Assembly: GCA_014800945.1 (NCBI GenBank)
Contig: JAAVFD010000027.1
Span: forward strand, 19,418-83,417
DNA from: Barnesiella sp.
GTDB lineage: Bacteria; Bacteroidota; Bacteroidia; Bacteroidales; Muribaculaceae
Direction of reading: 5' to 3'
Length of the DNA: 64,000 nucleotides
Made by a program: the position numbers and the translations under genes. Of this stretch, positions 1 through 8,460 are shown one piece after another. The notes under the pieces are model-generated. The model made no database searches and was not told the origin of the DNA. It worked only from the letters and a program-made list of their open reading frames with translations. Within the stretch, counting starts at the first letter, position 1, and each line of letters opens with the position of its first letter.

Positions 1-948
1 GCCGGTGCCAAGAGATTGATACTGGATTTACGAGGTAATACCGGGGGATACATGGAACCCGCAATACTGATGGCAAATGAATTTCTTGGTGCCGGGATGC
101 CAATTGTTTCTACGCACGGAAGGGCGGGAAACATTGAGTCTGATTTTGCCGGCGATGGCCAGGGGGCTTTTGGGGATACCGAACTTGTAGTCGTTATAGA
201 TGAAGGCAGTGCCAGTGCAAGTGAGATTTTTGCCGGTGCTATTCAGGATAATGATAGAGGACTCATTGTTGGACGTCGTTCATTCGGTAAAGGGCTTGTA
301 CAGCGGCAGATTGAGCTGCCGGACAGCAGCGCCATCAGATTGACCACCGCGCGCTATTACACTCCATCTGGTAGATGTATTCAGAAACCATACACTCTTG
401 GCTCGTCTGATGACTATGAACTTGAGATATACACTCGCTTTGACAATGGAGAAGGATTTAGTGCTGACAGTGCGAAGATTGATACAACTAAAATTTTCAC
501 GACTGCTGGCGGAAGAGTTGTTTATGGAGGAGGCGGCATTATGCCTGACGTCTTTGTAGCAGGAGACACAACAGGCGTATCACCATATTATATTAAGGTG
601 TTTAATGCAGGTATGCTTCATAGATTTGCTTTCTTCTTCACAGACACACATCGCGAATCTTTGTCAAAGGCAGAATCGGTGGAAGAATTGTTGAGTTTAT
701 TACCCTCAGATGAGATTATTTTGAACTCATTTGTAGAGTTTGCGCGTGATAAAGGAAATATTCCTCCGAGGTGGTACTACATAAACATTTCAAGAGATTT
801 GATTGTTAGACAATTGAAATCACTGATATCAAGTGATGTTCTGGGACAGGCTGCTCTATTTGAAGTGAGCAATGAAAGCGACCCCGCTATTCTGAGAGCA
901 ATTAAAGAACTCTCTGACGGTAACGCTGTTTCACCTGTTTCACAATAA
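1..948 (+). CDS. S41 family C-terminal processing peptidase (5' partial)
   Basis: The reading frame is open from base 1, so the N-terminus (signal peptide, PDZ domain) lies outside the window. What is visible is the peptidase core: LILDLRGNTGG, then IDEGSASASEIFAGA followed about 25 residues later by SFGKGLVQ, which carry the Ser and Lys of the S41 Ser-Lys dyad. The family cleaves proteins near their C-termini in the cell envelope. About 180 residues follow the core and carry no motif I know; such tails are common in Bacteroidota CtpA proteins. The next gene starts 24 bases after the stop and may be cotranscribed. The family call is firm; the substrate is unknown. Confidence 0.93.
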   Translation, partial: AGAKRLILDLRGNTGGYMEPAILMANEFLGAGMPIVSTHGRAGNIESDFAGDGQGAFGDTELVVVIDEGSASASEIFAGAIQDNDRGLIVGRRSFGKGLVQRQIELPDSSAIRLTTARYYTPSGRCIQKPYTLGSSDDYELEIYTRFDNGEGFSADSAKIDTTKIFTTAGGRVVYGGGGIMPDVFVAGDTTGVSPYYIKVFNAGMLHRFAFFFTDTHRESLSKAESVEELLSLLPSDEIILNSFVEFARDKGNIPPRWYYINISRDLIVRQLKSLISSDVLGQAALFEVSNESDPAILRAIKELSDGNAVSPVSQ

Positions 949-972
949 TTACTGAAGTGAAATTTGTATAAC

Positions 973-1533
973 ATGAAGAAAGAGGATATTAGAAGGAAAA
1001 TTAGGGCTTCAAAGAGCCTTCTTTCCGATGCTGAAAAGAAATCGGCTGCGGAAAAAGTCTTTTCGCAACTTGAAAAGATGGCTGCATTTATGCTGTCTGA
1101 CAGAATACTAATGTATCACTCTTTGCCTGATGAATTGTCAACAGTAGATTTTATTGAGAAATGGTGTGACAGAAAGAGTTTCTTTCTTCCGAGAGTAAAC
1201 GGAGTTGGACTTGATATACTGCCTTATGACCGATCTTCACTCCGTCTTGGCTCATTTCAGATAGAGGAACCTCAGGGAGATGAACTGACATCTATAGATG
1301 AAATTGAGATGGTAGTGGTTCCTGCAGTTGCATATGATCGCTTTGGAAATCGAGTGGGCAGAGGTAAAGGATATTACGATCGCCTGATGCAGCAGTCGAA
1401 GGCACTGAAAGTGGGTATCGGTTATGATTTTCAACTTGTTGATGAAATAGAAGTGGAAGAACATGACGTTCCTGTAGATATCGTTATAACGGAATCAAAA
1501 ACTTATCTAATTCGCGGTAAATTCAGAAAATAA
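973..1533 (+). CDS. 5-formyltetrahydrofolate cyclo-ligase
   Basis: This 186-residue protein converts 5-formyl-THF to 5,10-methenyl-THF with ATP, returning a storage folate to the one-carbon pool in the cytoplasm. The family signature GRGKGYYDRLM is present near residue 140. The basic N-terminus MKKEDIRRKIRASK and total length fit the family (about 180-200 aa). I chose ATG 973 over an in-frame TTG nine bases upstream because it begins the conserved N-terminus. It lies 24 bases after the S41 peptidase and is followed by a terminator-like hairpin, so it is probably the last gene of that transcript. Confidence 0.93.
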   Translation: MKKEDIRRKIRASKSLLSDAEKKSAAEKVFSQLEKMAAFMLSDRILMYHSLPDELSTVDFIEKWCDRKSFFLPRVNGVGLDILPYDRSSLRLGSFQIEEPQGDELTSIDEIEMVVVPAVAYDRFGNRVGRGKGYYDRLMQQSKALKVGIGYDFQLVDEIEVEEHDVPVDIVITESKTYLIRGKFRK

Positions 1534-1560
1534 GGTTGCTTATTTAAAATCATTATAAAT

Positions 1561-1598
1561 AATAGTCGAATTCCTTTGTGAATACGGCTATTTTTTTT
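1561..1598 (+). terminator. Rho-independent terminator after the cyclo-ligase
   Basis: AATAGTCG (1561-1568) pairs with CGGCTATT (1585-1592), with a weaker ATTC/GAAT extension inside, and runs into eight T. It separates the cyclo-ligase from feoB. Confidence 0.7.
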
Positions 1599-1606
1599 CA
1601 ATTTTG
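1599..1606 (+). promoter_or_regulatory. Probable -7 box of feoB
   Basis: CAATTTTG followed by C matches the Bacteroidota TAnnTTTG consensus at 7 of 8 positions. It sits 25 bases before the feoB ATG, directly after the preceding terminator. Confidence 0.5.
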
Positions 1607-1631
1607 CAGTCAAATTCACAATTGCTGATTT

Positions 1632-4037
1632 ATGAGATTAGATGAACTACACTCCGGAGAGACTGCTATCATTGTCAAAATATTAGGACATGGAGCTTTT
1701 AGAAAGCGTATGATAGAGATGGGCTTTGTAAAGGGTCATGAAATAAAAGTTCTCCTTCATGCTCCTTTGCGTGATCCTATCAAATATAGTCTGATGGGAT
1801 ATGAAGTCTCCTTGAGGCGTTCTGAAGCACATCTTGTGGAAGTCCTTCCGGTAGAGGCGGAATCACAAAATTCTGAAGAATCTGTCTCAGGGCACGAAAA
1901 GCAGCAAAATGCAGAAAATGAATACTCTGTCAGGAGAAAAACTATTAACGTGGCTCTTGTTGGTAATCCCAACTGTGGTAAAACCTCTCTTTTCAATATC
2001 GCTTCCGGAGCAAGAGAGCATGTTGGAAACTATAGTGGTGTAACAGTTGATGCAAAAGAAGGAAAGTTTAATTATAAAGATTACACCTTTAACATAGTGG
2101 ATCTTCCGGGCACATATTCTCTTGCGTCATATTCCCCGGAAGAAAGATATGTAAGAAAATACCTTAGGGATGAAACACCGGATGTTATAATAAATGTTGT
2201 GGTGGCCTCAAATCTTGAGAGAAATCTCTATCTCACCACAGAGCTCATAGATATGGATAGGAGTATGGTGATTGCTCTCAATATGTATGATGAGCTTAAA
2301 AAGAGGGGAGATGCCCTTGATTATAAGCTCCTTGGCGAAATGATTGGCGTTCCTGTAGTTCCAACAGTGTCTAAAACCGGAGCTGGAATCAATAAATTGT
2401 TTGACACCGTCATTAATGTATATGAAGGTAAGGAGGACGCTGTTCGTCACATTCATGTGCCCCTTGGCAGTGATGTTGAAAAAAGTGTATCAGTAATTAA
2501 GGATGAAATAAAAAAGGATGATCATATCGGGCGTCATTTCTCACCGAGATACCTTGCCATTAAACTCATTGAGCAGGACAAGGATGTGGAAGATGAAGTA
2601 AGGAAGCTTCCCGCCGGTGATTCAATAATTAAAATGCGTGACAGTGAATTACAGAGAATAGAAAAAGTTTGTGCCGATGATGTTTCTTCATTGATTGCTG
2701 GAGAAAAATATGGTTTTATAGCCGGTGCTCTTGCAGAAACATTAACTAAGGGTGAGAAAGAAACAAACGAATCAACAAGAATAATAGACGCATTTGTCAC
2801 GAACAAACTATTTGGATTTCCGATATTTCTCCTAATTATGTTTGTTATTTTCTGGGCAACATTTGAATTAGGTTCATATCCAATGGAATGGATAGAAAGC
2901 CTTGTGGGGTGGATTGCAGGAGTTGTGCAGAATGTTATGCCTGACGGACCGTTAAAGGACCTCATTGCAGATGGAATAATCGGAGGTGTTGGAGGAGTTA
3001 TTGTATTTCTGCCGAATATTCTAATTCTTTATTTCTGTATTTCATTTATGGAAGACTCCGGATATATGGCTCGTGCTGCTTTTATTATGGATAAGCTGAT
3101 GCACCGTATCGGTCTTCATGGTAAATCTTTCATACCCCTTGTTATGGGTTTCGGATGTAATGTCCCGGCGATAATGTCAAGCCGTGCCATAGAGAGCCGG
3201 TCAAGCAGAATCATAACTATTCTCATTAATCCCTTTATGTCCTGCTCAGCAAGATTGCCTATATATGTTCTTCTTGTGGGTACATTTTTTGAAAAACATG
3301 CTGCTTTGGTTTTTCTGGGACTTTATCTGCTGGGAATTGTAGTCGCTATGGCTACAGCGAGAATCCTCCGAAGTTTTTGGTTCAAAGAAGATGAAACACC
3401 GTTTGTAATGGAGTTGCCACCGTATCGCATACCAACTCTCAAGGCTTCTTTGAGGCACATGTGGGGAAAAGGGGAGCAGTATCTCAAAAAAATGGGAGGA
3501 GTAATTCTCGTTGCCAGCATAATTGTATGGGCACTTGATTATTTCCCTATGCATGATGAGGACTCAACTGCTATTAGCGCGGATAGTTATGCAGCGCAGG
3601 TAAAATCTGATGATTCTCAGATAGATTTTCAGTCTGATTCTTATCTTGAAATGGCAGGAAAGTTTGTAAATCCTGTAATGGAGCCGATAGGATTTCACTG
3701 GCGAGCATCAGTTGCAGCTTTAGCCGGTGTGCCGGCTAAAGAAATTGTTGTTTCTACGCTCGGAGTGCTTTACACCGGCAACTCGGAAGTAGAAGATAGT
3801 TCACTCGCGGCAAGGATTACCGCTCCAAATCCCGTAACCGGTTATCCCGATTTTACAGCTGCCGCAGCGCTGAGCTTTATGATATTTATATTGTTGTACT
3901 GCCCTTGTACAGCAACAGTTATCGCGATTGTGAGAGAGACAGGCAGCTGGAAATATGGCTTGTTCTCTGTAGTTTATAATACGGTAGTCGCATGGCTGGT
4001 GGCATTTGCCGCTTATCGACTAATGTTGCTTGTATAG
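1632..4037 (+). CDS. feoB: FeoA-FeoB fusion ferrous iron transporter
   Basis: This inner-membrane protein takes up Fe(II). Residues 1 to about 72 form a FeoA (SH3-like) domain containing the typical MIEMGFVKGHEIKV, joined by a charged linker to the FeoB G domain. G1 is GNPNCGKTS (111-119), G3 DLPG (157-160), and an NMYD occupies the G4 position. The membrane part follows from about residue 390, with the two Gate-like segments containing GFGCNVPAIMSSRA and, later, GVPAKEIVVSTLGVLY. FeoA and FeoB are separate in enterobacteria; the fusion is common in Bacteroidota. The start is the ATG that opens the FeoA domain. It converges on mutS2 with only 9 bases between the stops. Fur-type control is likely but no Fur box was recognised. 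Confidence 0.97.
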   Translation: MRLDELHSGETAIIVKILGHGAFRKRMIEMGFVKGHEIKVLLHAPLRDPIKYSLMGYEVSLRRSEAHLVEVLPVEAESQNSEESVSGHEKQQNAENEYSVRRKTINVALVGNPNCGKTSLFNIASGAREHVGNYSGVTVDAKEGKFNYKDYTFNIVDLPGTYSLASYSPEERYVRKYLRDETPDVIINVVVASNLERNLYLTTELIDMDRSMVIALNMYDELKKRGDALDYKLLGEMIGVPVVPTVSKTGAGINKLFDTVINVYEGKEDAVRHIHVPLGSDVEKSVSVIKDEIKKDDHIGRHFSPRYLAIKLIEQDKDVEDEVRKLPAGDSIIKMRDSELQRIEKVCADDVSSLIAGEKYGFIAGALAETLTKGEKETNESTRIIDAFVTNKLFGFPIFLLIMFVIFWATFELGSYPMEWIESLVGWIAGVVQNVMPDGPLKDLIADGIIGGVGGVIVFLPNILILYFCISFMEDSGYMARAAFIMDKLMHRIGLHGKSFIPLVMGFGCNVPAIMSSRAIESRSSRIITILINPFMSCSARLPIYVLLVGTFFEKHAALVFLGLYLLGIVVAMATARILRSFWFKEDETPFVMELPPYRIPTLKASLRHMWGKGEQYLKKMGGVILVASIIVWALDYFPMHDEDSTAISADSYAAQVKSDDSQIDFQSDSYLEMAGKFVNPVMEPIGFHWRASVAALAGVPAKEIVVSTLGVLYTGNSEVEDSSLAARITAPNPVTGYPDFTAAAALSFMIFILLYCPCTATVIAIVRETGSWKYGLFSVVYNTVVAWLVAFAAYRLMLLV

Positions 4038-4046
4038 AAATAGAAT

Positions 4047-6494
4047 TTATCGCAACTCCACAACCGTTATTCCCGCTCCACCGAATTGCACATGTTCATC
4101 GCGGTAAGATTTAACATCTGAAACGGTGTCGAGATATTGCCTTATAGCTTCGCGAAGTGCTCCCGTACCGGTGCCATGAAGTATTCTCACCCTTCCCGAT
4201 GAGAATTGCACTGCATCATCAATGAAATAAGTTACTGCTTGAATAGCTTCATCCACTCTCATACCGCGAACATCAATTTCTGTACTGAAATTAAGTTGGC
4301 GTTCGCGGCTTGAATCAGAAGTAGCCGAGCTGACGAAAGTTACACTATTATTGGAATTATTAAGCTTCGCATCGGTCAGTTTTAATCTGTCGGTCTTAAC
4401 AGATGTTTTCATGACTCCAAAAGCCACAGTAGCATTATTACCGCTTATTTCAAGAATTTCTCCTATAGAGCCTTTACCATCAAGTTTCACTGTATCACCA
4501 ACTTGTAGCGGTCGCTCCGCTTCACTGTTTCTTACAGTTCGGATCTGTTTCTTTTTCTTTGGAGCCTTATTCAGCAATGGATGAGATTCATCTTTAATAG
4601 TAGATAAGCTATCCTTATGTTCGGCAAGTTTGCGACGTGCCTCTAATGTTTTTTGTTTTTCAGCCTGAGCTGTGCGTATTTCCCGGATGGTACGTTCCAC
4701 AGAGGCGTTGCTTGAAGAAATAATTTTATCTGCTTCCTCTTTGGCTTGTTCAATAATCTCCCTACGTTTCAGACGAAGACTCTCGGCATCATCCTCATAA
4801 CGTTCGATAACCTCGTCAAGCCGCTTTTCCTTGCGTTTTATTTCAGTACGCTTGTTTTCCCAGTACTTTCTATCTCGGGCTATATCGAGCAGGTATTTGT
4901 CCAGATTGATATAATCACTGCCGACTATACTTTCAGCTTCTTCAATAATATCTGAAGGCAACCCGGTTTTGCGGGCTATTTCAACAGCAAACGAACTACC
5001 GGGATTACCAATAGATAGTTTGAACAGAGGTTGCATAAGATGGCGGTCATATAGCATGGAACCGTTTACGAGACCATCGGTGTCTTCCGCAAACTGTTTC
5101 AGATTCTGATAGTGGGTGGTTATCACTCCCCACATTTGGGCGTCCGCAAACTTGTGAAGAACAGCCTGTGCTATGGCACCACCTATTTGCGGTTCTGTTC
5201 CGGAACCGAACTCATCAATGAGTATAAGTGAAGTGGGTCTGCCTCTGCCAACAAATAGCTTCATGTTGCGAAGATGGGAACTGTATGTGCTCAAATCATC
5301 CTCTATTGACTGGTTATCACCAATATCAACAAAGATATCATTGAATATCCCGAAATGGGAATTCTCATATACGGGAGGCAGCATACCGCATTGAGCCATA
5401 TATTGAACAATCCCTACGGTTTTGAGACAAACAGATTTACCACCGGCATTCGGACCTGAGATTATAAGTATCCTTTTGGTCTTAGAGAGATGAATGTCAA
5501 GCGGAACAATTTCTCTCCTCTGGGACTTAAGCGATTTCAGGAGAACTGGATGCACTGCGTGATACCACTCAAGTTCTGTTTTCTTGGACAAATGAGGAAG
5601 AGTGCCACCTGAATCGATGGCAAACAGCGCTTTTGCTCTGATAAAATCCAGATGGTCAAGAATATCAATTGATAAAAGAATCTGAGGAAGAAATGGGCGT
5701 AATTTGCTTGAAAGTTCAGTTAGAATGCGAAGAATCTCTCTCTTTTCTTCAAGCTGGAGCTCTCGGATTCTGTTATTTGCTTCAACAACCTCAGCAGGCT
5801 CGATATAAATAGTTTTACCTGAAGCACTTTCATCGTGAACAATTCCCGGCAATCTTCTCTTATTCATGGGGGCGACCGGAAGCACTAGCCTGCCGTCACG
5901 CATAGCCGGTGATGCATCGGAATCGAGAATGCCTTCTGCTACAGCTTTGGTCATAACCCTTCGCATAGCAGCATTTACTGTTCCGCTCATAGAGGAGATT
6001 GAACGACGTATATCACTCAGTTCAGATGAAGCACTGTCCTTAACGTTGCCGAAGCGGTCAAGAACGCGATCTATCTCTCTTTTGCAGCCTTCAAATGTTT
6101 CTATGCGAATAGCGATAGCATCAAGTTCAGGTAAACGTGAAATACTATCTTCATTTCTCAGTGACCGGAAGAAGCGTGACGTATCATCTATACATTCAAG
6201 TGCTTTGGCTGTAACAAGCATATCAGCAGGGGAGCAGCTGCTACCGGGCACTTTTAATGATTTCACAATTCTGGCAGCTTCTCCACAGTTGTTTGCCGGC
6301 ATGGAGTCGTCTCCGGAAGCTATTTCAGTCATTTCCTTGACAGCAGTCAAAGAACTTTTCACGAGATTGTAATCTGTAAGAAATTTCATTTCACTAACTC
6401 GCATGGCAGCTCCGGAAGTAGTGCATAGCTTAGCCACTGCCTCCCTTACCTTATCAAAGCCTATCTTGTACTCAAAAGATTCCGGGTATATCAT
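4047..6494 (-). CDS. mutS2: Endonuclease MutS2
   Basis: MutS2 is the MutS paralogue linked to suppression of recombination and to ribosome rescue in other bacteria. Visible in order: MutS core and clamp helices, Walker A GPNAGGKS (347-354), Walker B LILIDEFGSGTEP (about 423-435), a long Lys/Glu-rich coiled coil (about 520-640), and a C-terminal Smr domain (about 738-815) with DVRGMRVDEAI and HGTGTGALREAI. The mismatch-recognition domain I of MutS is absent, as expected. The length of 815 aa is slightly long for the family. A near-perfect -7 box ends only 4 bases before the ATG, so the mRNA may be leaderless. Confidence 0.96.
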   Translation of the reverse strand: MIYPESFEYKIGFDKVREAVAKLCTTSGAAMRVSEMKFLTDYNLVKSSLTAVKEMTEIASGDDSMPANNCGEAARIVKSLKVPGSSCSPADMLVTAKALECIDDTSRFFRSLRNEDSISRLPELDAIAIRIETFEGCKREIDRVLDRFGNVKDSASSELSDIRRSISSMSGTVNAAMRRVMTKAVAEGILDSDASPAMRDGRLVLPVAPMNKRRLPGIVHDESASGKTIYIEPAEVVEANNRIRELQLEEKREILRILTELSSKLRPFLPQILLSIDILDHLDFIRAKALFAIDSGGTLPHLSKKTELEWYHAVHPVLLKSLKSQRREIVPLDIHLSKTKRILIISGPNAGGKSVCLKTVGIVQYMAQCGMLPPVYENSHFGIFNDIFVDIGDNQSIEDDLSTYSSHLRNMKLFVGRGRPTSLILIDEFGSGTEPQIGGAIAQAVLHKFADAQMWGVITTHYQNLKQFAEDTDGLVNGSMLYDRHLMQPLFKLSIGNPGSSFAVEIARKTGLPSDIIEEAESIVGSDYINLDKYLLDIARDRKYWENKRTEIKRKEKRLDEVIERYEDDAESLRLKRREIIEQAKEEADKIISSSNASVERTIREIRTAQAEKQKTLEARRKLAEHKDSLSTIKDESHPLLNKAPKKKKQIRTVRNSEAERPLQVGDTVKLDGKGSIGEILEISGNNATVAFGVMKTSVKTDRLKLTDAKLNNSNNSVTFVSSATSDSSRERQLNFSTEIDVRGMRVDEAIQAVTYFIDDAVQFSSGRVRILHGTGTGALREAIRQYLDTVSDVKSYRDEHVQFGGAGITVVELR

Positions 6495-6498
6495 AATG

Positions 6499-6506
6499 CA
6501 AAATTA
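6499..6506 (-). promoter_or_regulatory. -7 box of mutS2, abutting the start codon
   Basis: TAATTTTG then C on the minus strand matches TAnnTTTG exactly. Only 4 bases separate it from the ATG at 6494, so transcription should begin at or within a couple of bases of the start codon. Confidence 0.65.
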
Positions 6507-6606
6507 ATAAAAATGGGACTATACTGATATACTTGATGTAGATATGCAACATTTTTACATTTAATAGTGTTATATTTTCAGAATTAACAAACTAAAACAT
6601 AAGACT

Positions 6607-7164
6607 ATGAAATCTTTAAATTTCAGATTCTGGGGACAGAATAAATATTGGTGGACCATTTTGATTTTGGGCATTCTGATGGTTCTTTGTGGTTTTGCAT
6701 ACTGGTTCTGGCCGGTTCAGGGCTTTGCAGTTTCTTCACAGATATTTGGTTGGCTACTTGTTCTGGCCGGCGTTGTTCAGCTTTGTGCAGCAGCAGGTCC
6801 TCACAGACCAAAAGGTTGGGGTTGGTGGATAACTGGTGGTATCATTGATATGTTTATCGGATTCATGCTCGTAAGAAGCGTTATTCTTAGTGAAGAGGTT
6901 TTCCCATATTTTATAGCTATAATTTTTCTGTTCTGGGGTATAAGTGCAGTATTCAGCGCTATCGATCAAAGAAATAGAAAGTACTGGTGGCTGTACTTGA
7001 TTAACGGTATTCTTATGCTTGTAATCGGCTTCTTCTTCATTGAGGCAGGATATGTGCAGGATATGATGATGACAAGCTTCCTTACTTCACTCGCTTTTAT
7101 TTACTGGGGATTTACATTGGCGATGACTTCCTACGATATGAAACCGATTGAAAAGGACAACTGA
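6607..7164 (+). CDS. HdeD/DUF308-like small membrane protein
   Basis: A 185-residue integral membrane protein with six hydrophobic segments arranged as three hairpin pairs, the layout of the HdeD (DUF308) family. Aromatic-rich turns such as YWWT, WGWW and KYWW occur before helices. HdeD of E. coli belongs to acid resistance, but the biochemical role of the family is unsettled and I infer none here. It is monocistronic: divergent from mutS2 and followed by a strong terminator. The ATG begins a short amphipathic N-terminus before the first helix. Confidence 0.75.
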   Translation: MKSLNFRFWGQNKYWWTILILGILMVLCGFAYWFWPVQGFAVSSQIFGWLLVLAGVVQLCAAAGPHRPKGWGWWITGGIIDMFIGFMLVRSVILSEEVFPYFIAIIFLFWGISAVFSAIDQRNRKYWWLYLINGILMLVIGFFFIEAGYVQDMMMTSFLTSLAFIYWGFTLAMTSYDMKPIEKDN

Positions 7165-7193
7165 TAAATAAATCTGCTGTTTAATAGTATATA

Positions 7194-7228
7194 GAGACTG
7201 AGTTCAATTATTATTTGGGCTCAGTTTC
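7194..7228 (+). terminator. Terminator after the HdeD-like gene
   Basis: A 14-bp stem, GAGACTGAGTTCAA (7194-7207) with TTGGGCTCAGTTTC (7215-7228), including G-T pairs, and a 7-base loop. It is followed by a short T-rich stretch. Confidence 0.65.
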
Positions 7229-7317
7229 TTATCTTACATCAGCACTATTCGGTTTAATCTTTTCGTTAAAAAATACAATTATAGCAAATAAAATATTGAT
7301 AATTTGGATTGAGGCTG

Positions 7318-7325
7318 TATATTTG
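7318..7325 (+). promoter_or_regulatory. -7 box for the Trp-rich protein operon
   Basis: TATATTTG then C, an exact TAnnTTTG match, 80 bases before the ATG at 7406. A TTG about 18 bases upstream could serve as the -33 element. Confidence 0.65.
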
Positions 7326-7340
7326 CATAATTAAGCGGTA

Positions 7341-7375
7341 AAGTGTTAAACTTTTGACACTTCATATTGTCAAAA
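7341..7375 (+). promoter_or_regulatory. Two mutually exclusive leader hairpins
   Basis: In the roughly 75-base 5' UTR, AAGTGTTA (7341-7348) can pair with TGACACTT (7355-7362), or TTTTGACA (7352-7359) can pair perfectly with TGTCAAAA (7368-7375). The two share bases 7355-7359 and cannot form together. This is the geometry of a switch, but no ligand class is recognised. A double-stranded operator with palindromic halves is an alternative. Confidence 0.35.
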
Positions 7376-7405
7376 TGAAAAATAGTTACTAAATTCTAAC
7401 CCGAT

Positions 7406-8434
7406 ATGAACATCAGAAACTCATTATTTCTCTCCCTGCTCATTATTTCTGCCGGTGTGTGCCGTGCTCAGGGTTATTACGATGATGATATATATTTCAA
7501 TTCATCAAAGGATAAAGATAAAAATGTAGAACTTGCAAAAAAGCAGGCTGAAGAAGCAAAAAAACGGACTTCAAACGGATATATACTTTATCCTGTTGCC
7601 GACTATGCGGCTGCAGACACTTATGCTCCCGAAGGAAGCTCTACAATCAGTGTTGATGAGTACAATCGCCGTGGAATCTTTGGCCGCGATACTTTGTCGT
7701 CAAAACTGAAAAGTGGCGAATTACAGGATTTCGCTTATACAAGGCAGATTGAAAAGTATTACAACCCGGCGATAGTTGTTGGAAGTGATGATGCTCAGCT
7801 TGCTGACCTCTACTATGCTCAACCCGCAAATGTGAATATCTACGTCAATACTCCGTCTTATGGCTACTGGGGCTATCCATATTCGTGGGGTGGATGGTAT
7901 GATCCTTGGTATTCAGGATATTGGGGGTACAATTACTGGGGGCCGTCCTGGTCATGGGGACCAGCTTGGAGTTGGGGACCATCCTGGTCATGGGGACCAG
8001 CTTGGAGTTGGGGACCATCCTGGTCATGGGGGCCTGCATGGAGTTGGGGACCATCCTGGTCATGGGCACCGGCTCGTCCTTACAACCCGCGTCATCCGGG
8101 AGTTACCGGACATTTACGTCCTTCCTATGGTGTAGCTAACCGTCCGGGTAGCAATAGCCATTTCAATAATAATGGTTATCGTCCTGCATATAATTCTAAC
8201 AGGCATAATGGCGCTGTTTCCCGTCCGGCATACAATGGTAATTCCAATAGCAATAATAATAGGGATAATAACTCTTATTCGCGTCCCGGTAGAAACAATA
8301 ACGGCAACAATTCTTATAGAAATAACAGCAATAATAACTCTTATCGCAGTAATTCCGGATCACACCGCAGTTCCGGCGGAAGCTTCAACAGCGGTGGCTC
8401 AAGGAGTTCCGGTGGCGGAAGAGGAAGACACTGA
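7406..8434 (+). CDS. Secreted Trp-rich tandem-repeat protein
   Basis: I do not recognise a family. A signal peptide (1 to about 21, ending VCRAQ) is followed by a mixed charged region (30-140) with a Lys/Glu-rich helix. A Gly/Tyr/Trp segment (151-180) leads to a strict 12-residue repeat of the form SWSWGPAWSWGP (about 178-222). The tail is Asn-rich and then Ser/Gly/Arg-rich, ending GGGRGRH. At DNA level the repeat is a 36-bp tandem (7943-8076) with near-identical copies, so copy number can vary. The protein is probably exported to the periplasm or surface; the low-complexity tail looks disordered. The porin-like gene starts 26 bases downstream, so the two are probably cotranscribed and may act together. 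Function unknown. Confidence 0.8.
   Translation: MNIRNSLFLSLLIISAGVCRAQGYYDDDIYFNSSKDKDKNVELAKKQAEEAKKRTSNGYILYPVADYAAADTYAPEGSSTISVDEYNRRGIFGRDTLSSKLKSGELQDFAYTRQIEKYYNPAIVVGSDDAQLADLYYAQPANVNIYVNTPSYGYWGYPYSWGGWYDPWYSGYWGYNYWGPSWSWGPAWSWGPSWSWGPAWSWGPSWSWGPAWSWGPSWSWAPARPYNPRHPGVTGHLRPSYGVANRPGSNSHFNNNGYRPAYNSNRHNGAVSRPAYNGNSNSNNNRDNNSYSRPGRNNNGNNSYRNNSNNNSYRSNSGSHRSSGGSFNSGGSRSSGGGRGRH
7943..8076 (+). repeat. 36-bp tandem repeat, about 3.7 copies
   Basis: Units start at 7943, 7979, 8015 and 8051; the last is partial. Units 1 and 2 differ at one base; unit 3 has a small cluster of changes in its middle. Each unit encodes 12 residues alternating WSWGP with S or A, so changes in copy number keep the frame. 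Confidence 0.9.
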
Positions 8435-8460
8435 TTTTATAAACTGATTACTATATTCAG

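Noticed and set aside
5866..6372. 168-codon plus-strand ORF in mutS2
   Set aside because: Antisense shadow of the MutS2 core domain, without promoter or recognisable domain.
7943..8076. CRISPR-like regular repeats
   Set aside because: Units are contiguous 36-mers without spacers, in frame with a coding sequence, and there are no cas genes.
7845..8139. ORFs in other frames through the 36-bp repeat
   Set aside because: Out-of-frame readings of the tandem repeat; repeated DNA without stops gives long open frames on both strands.
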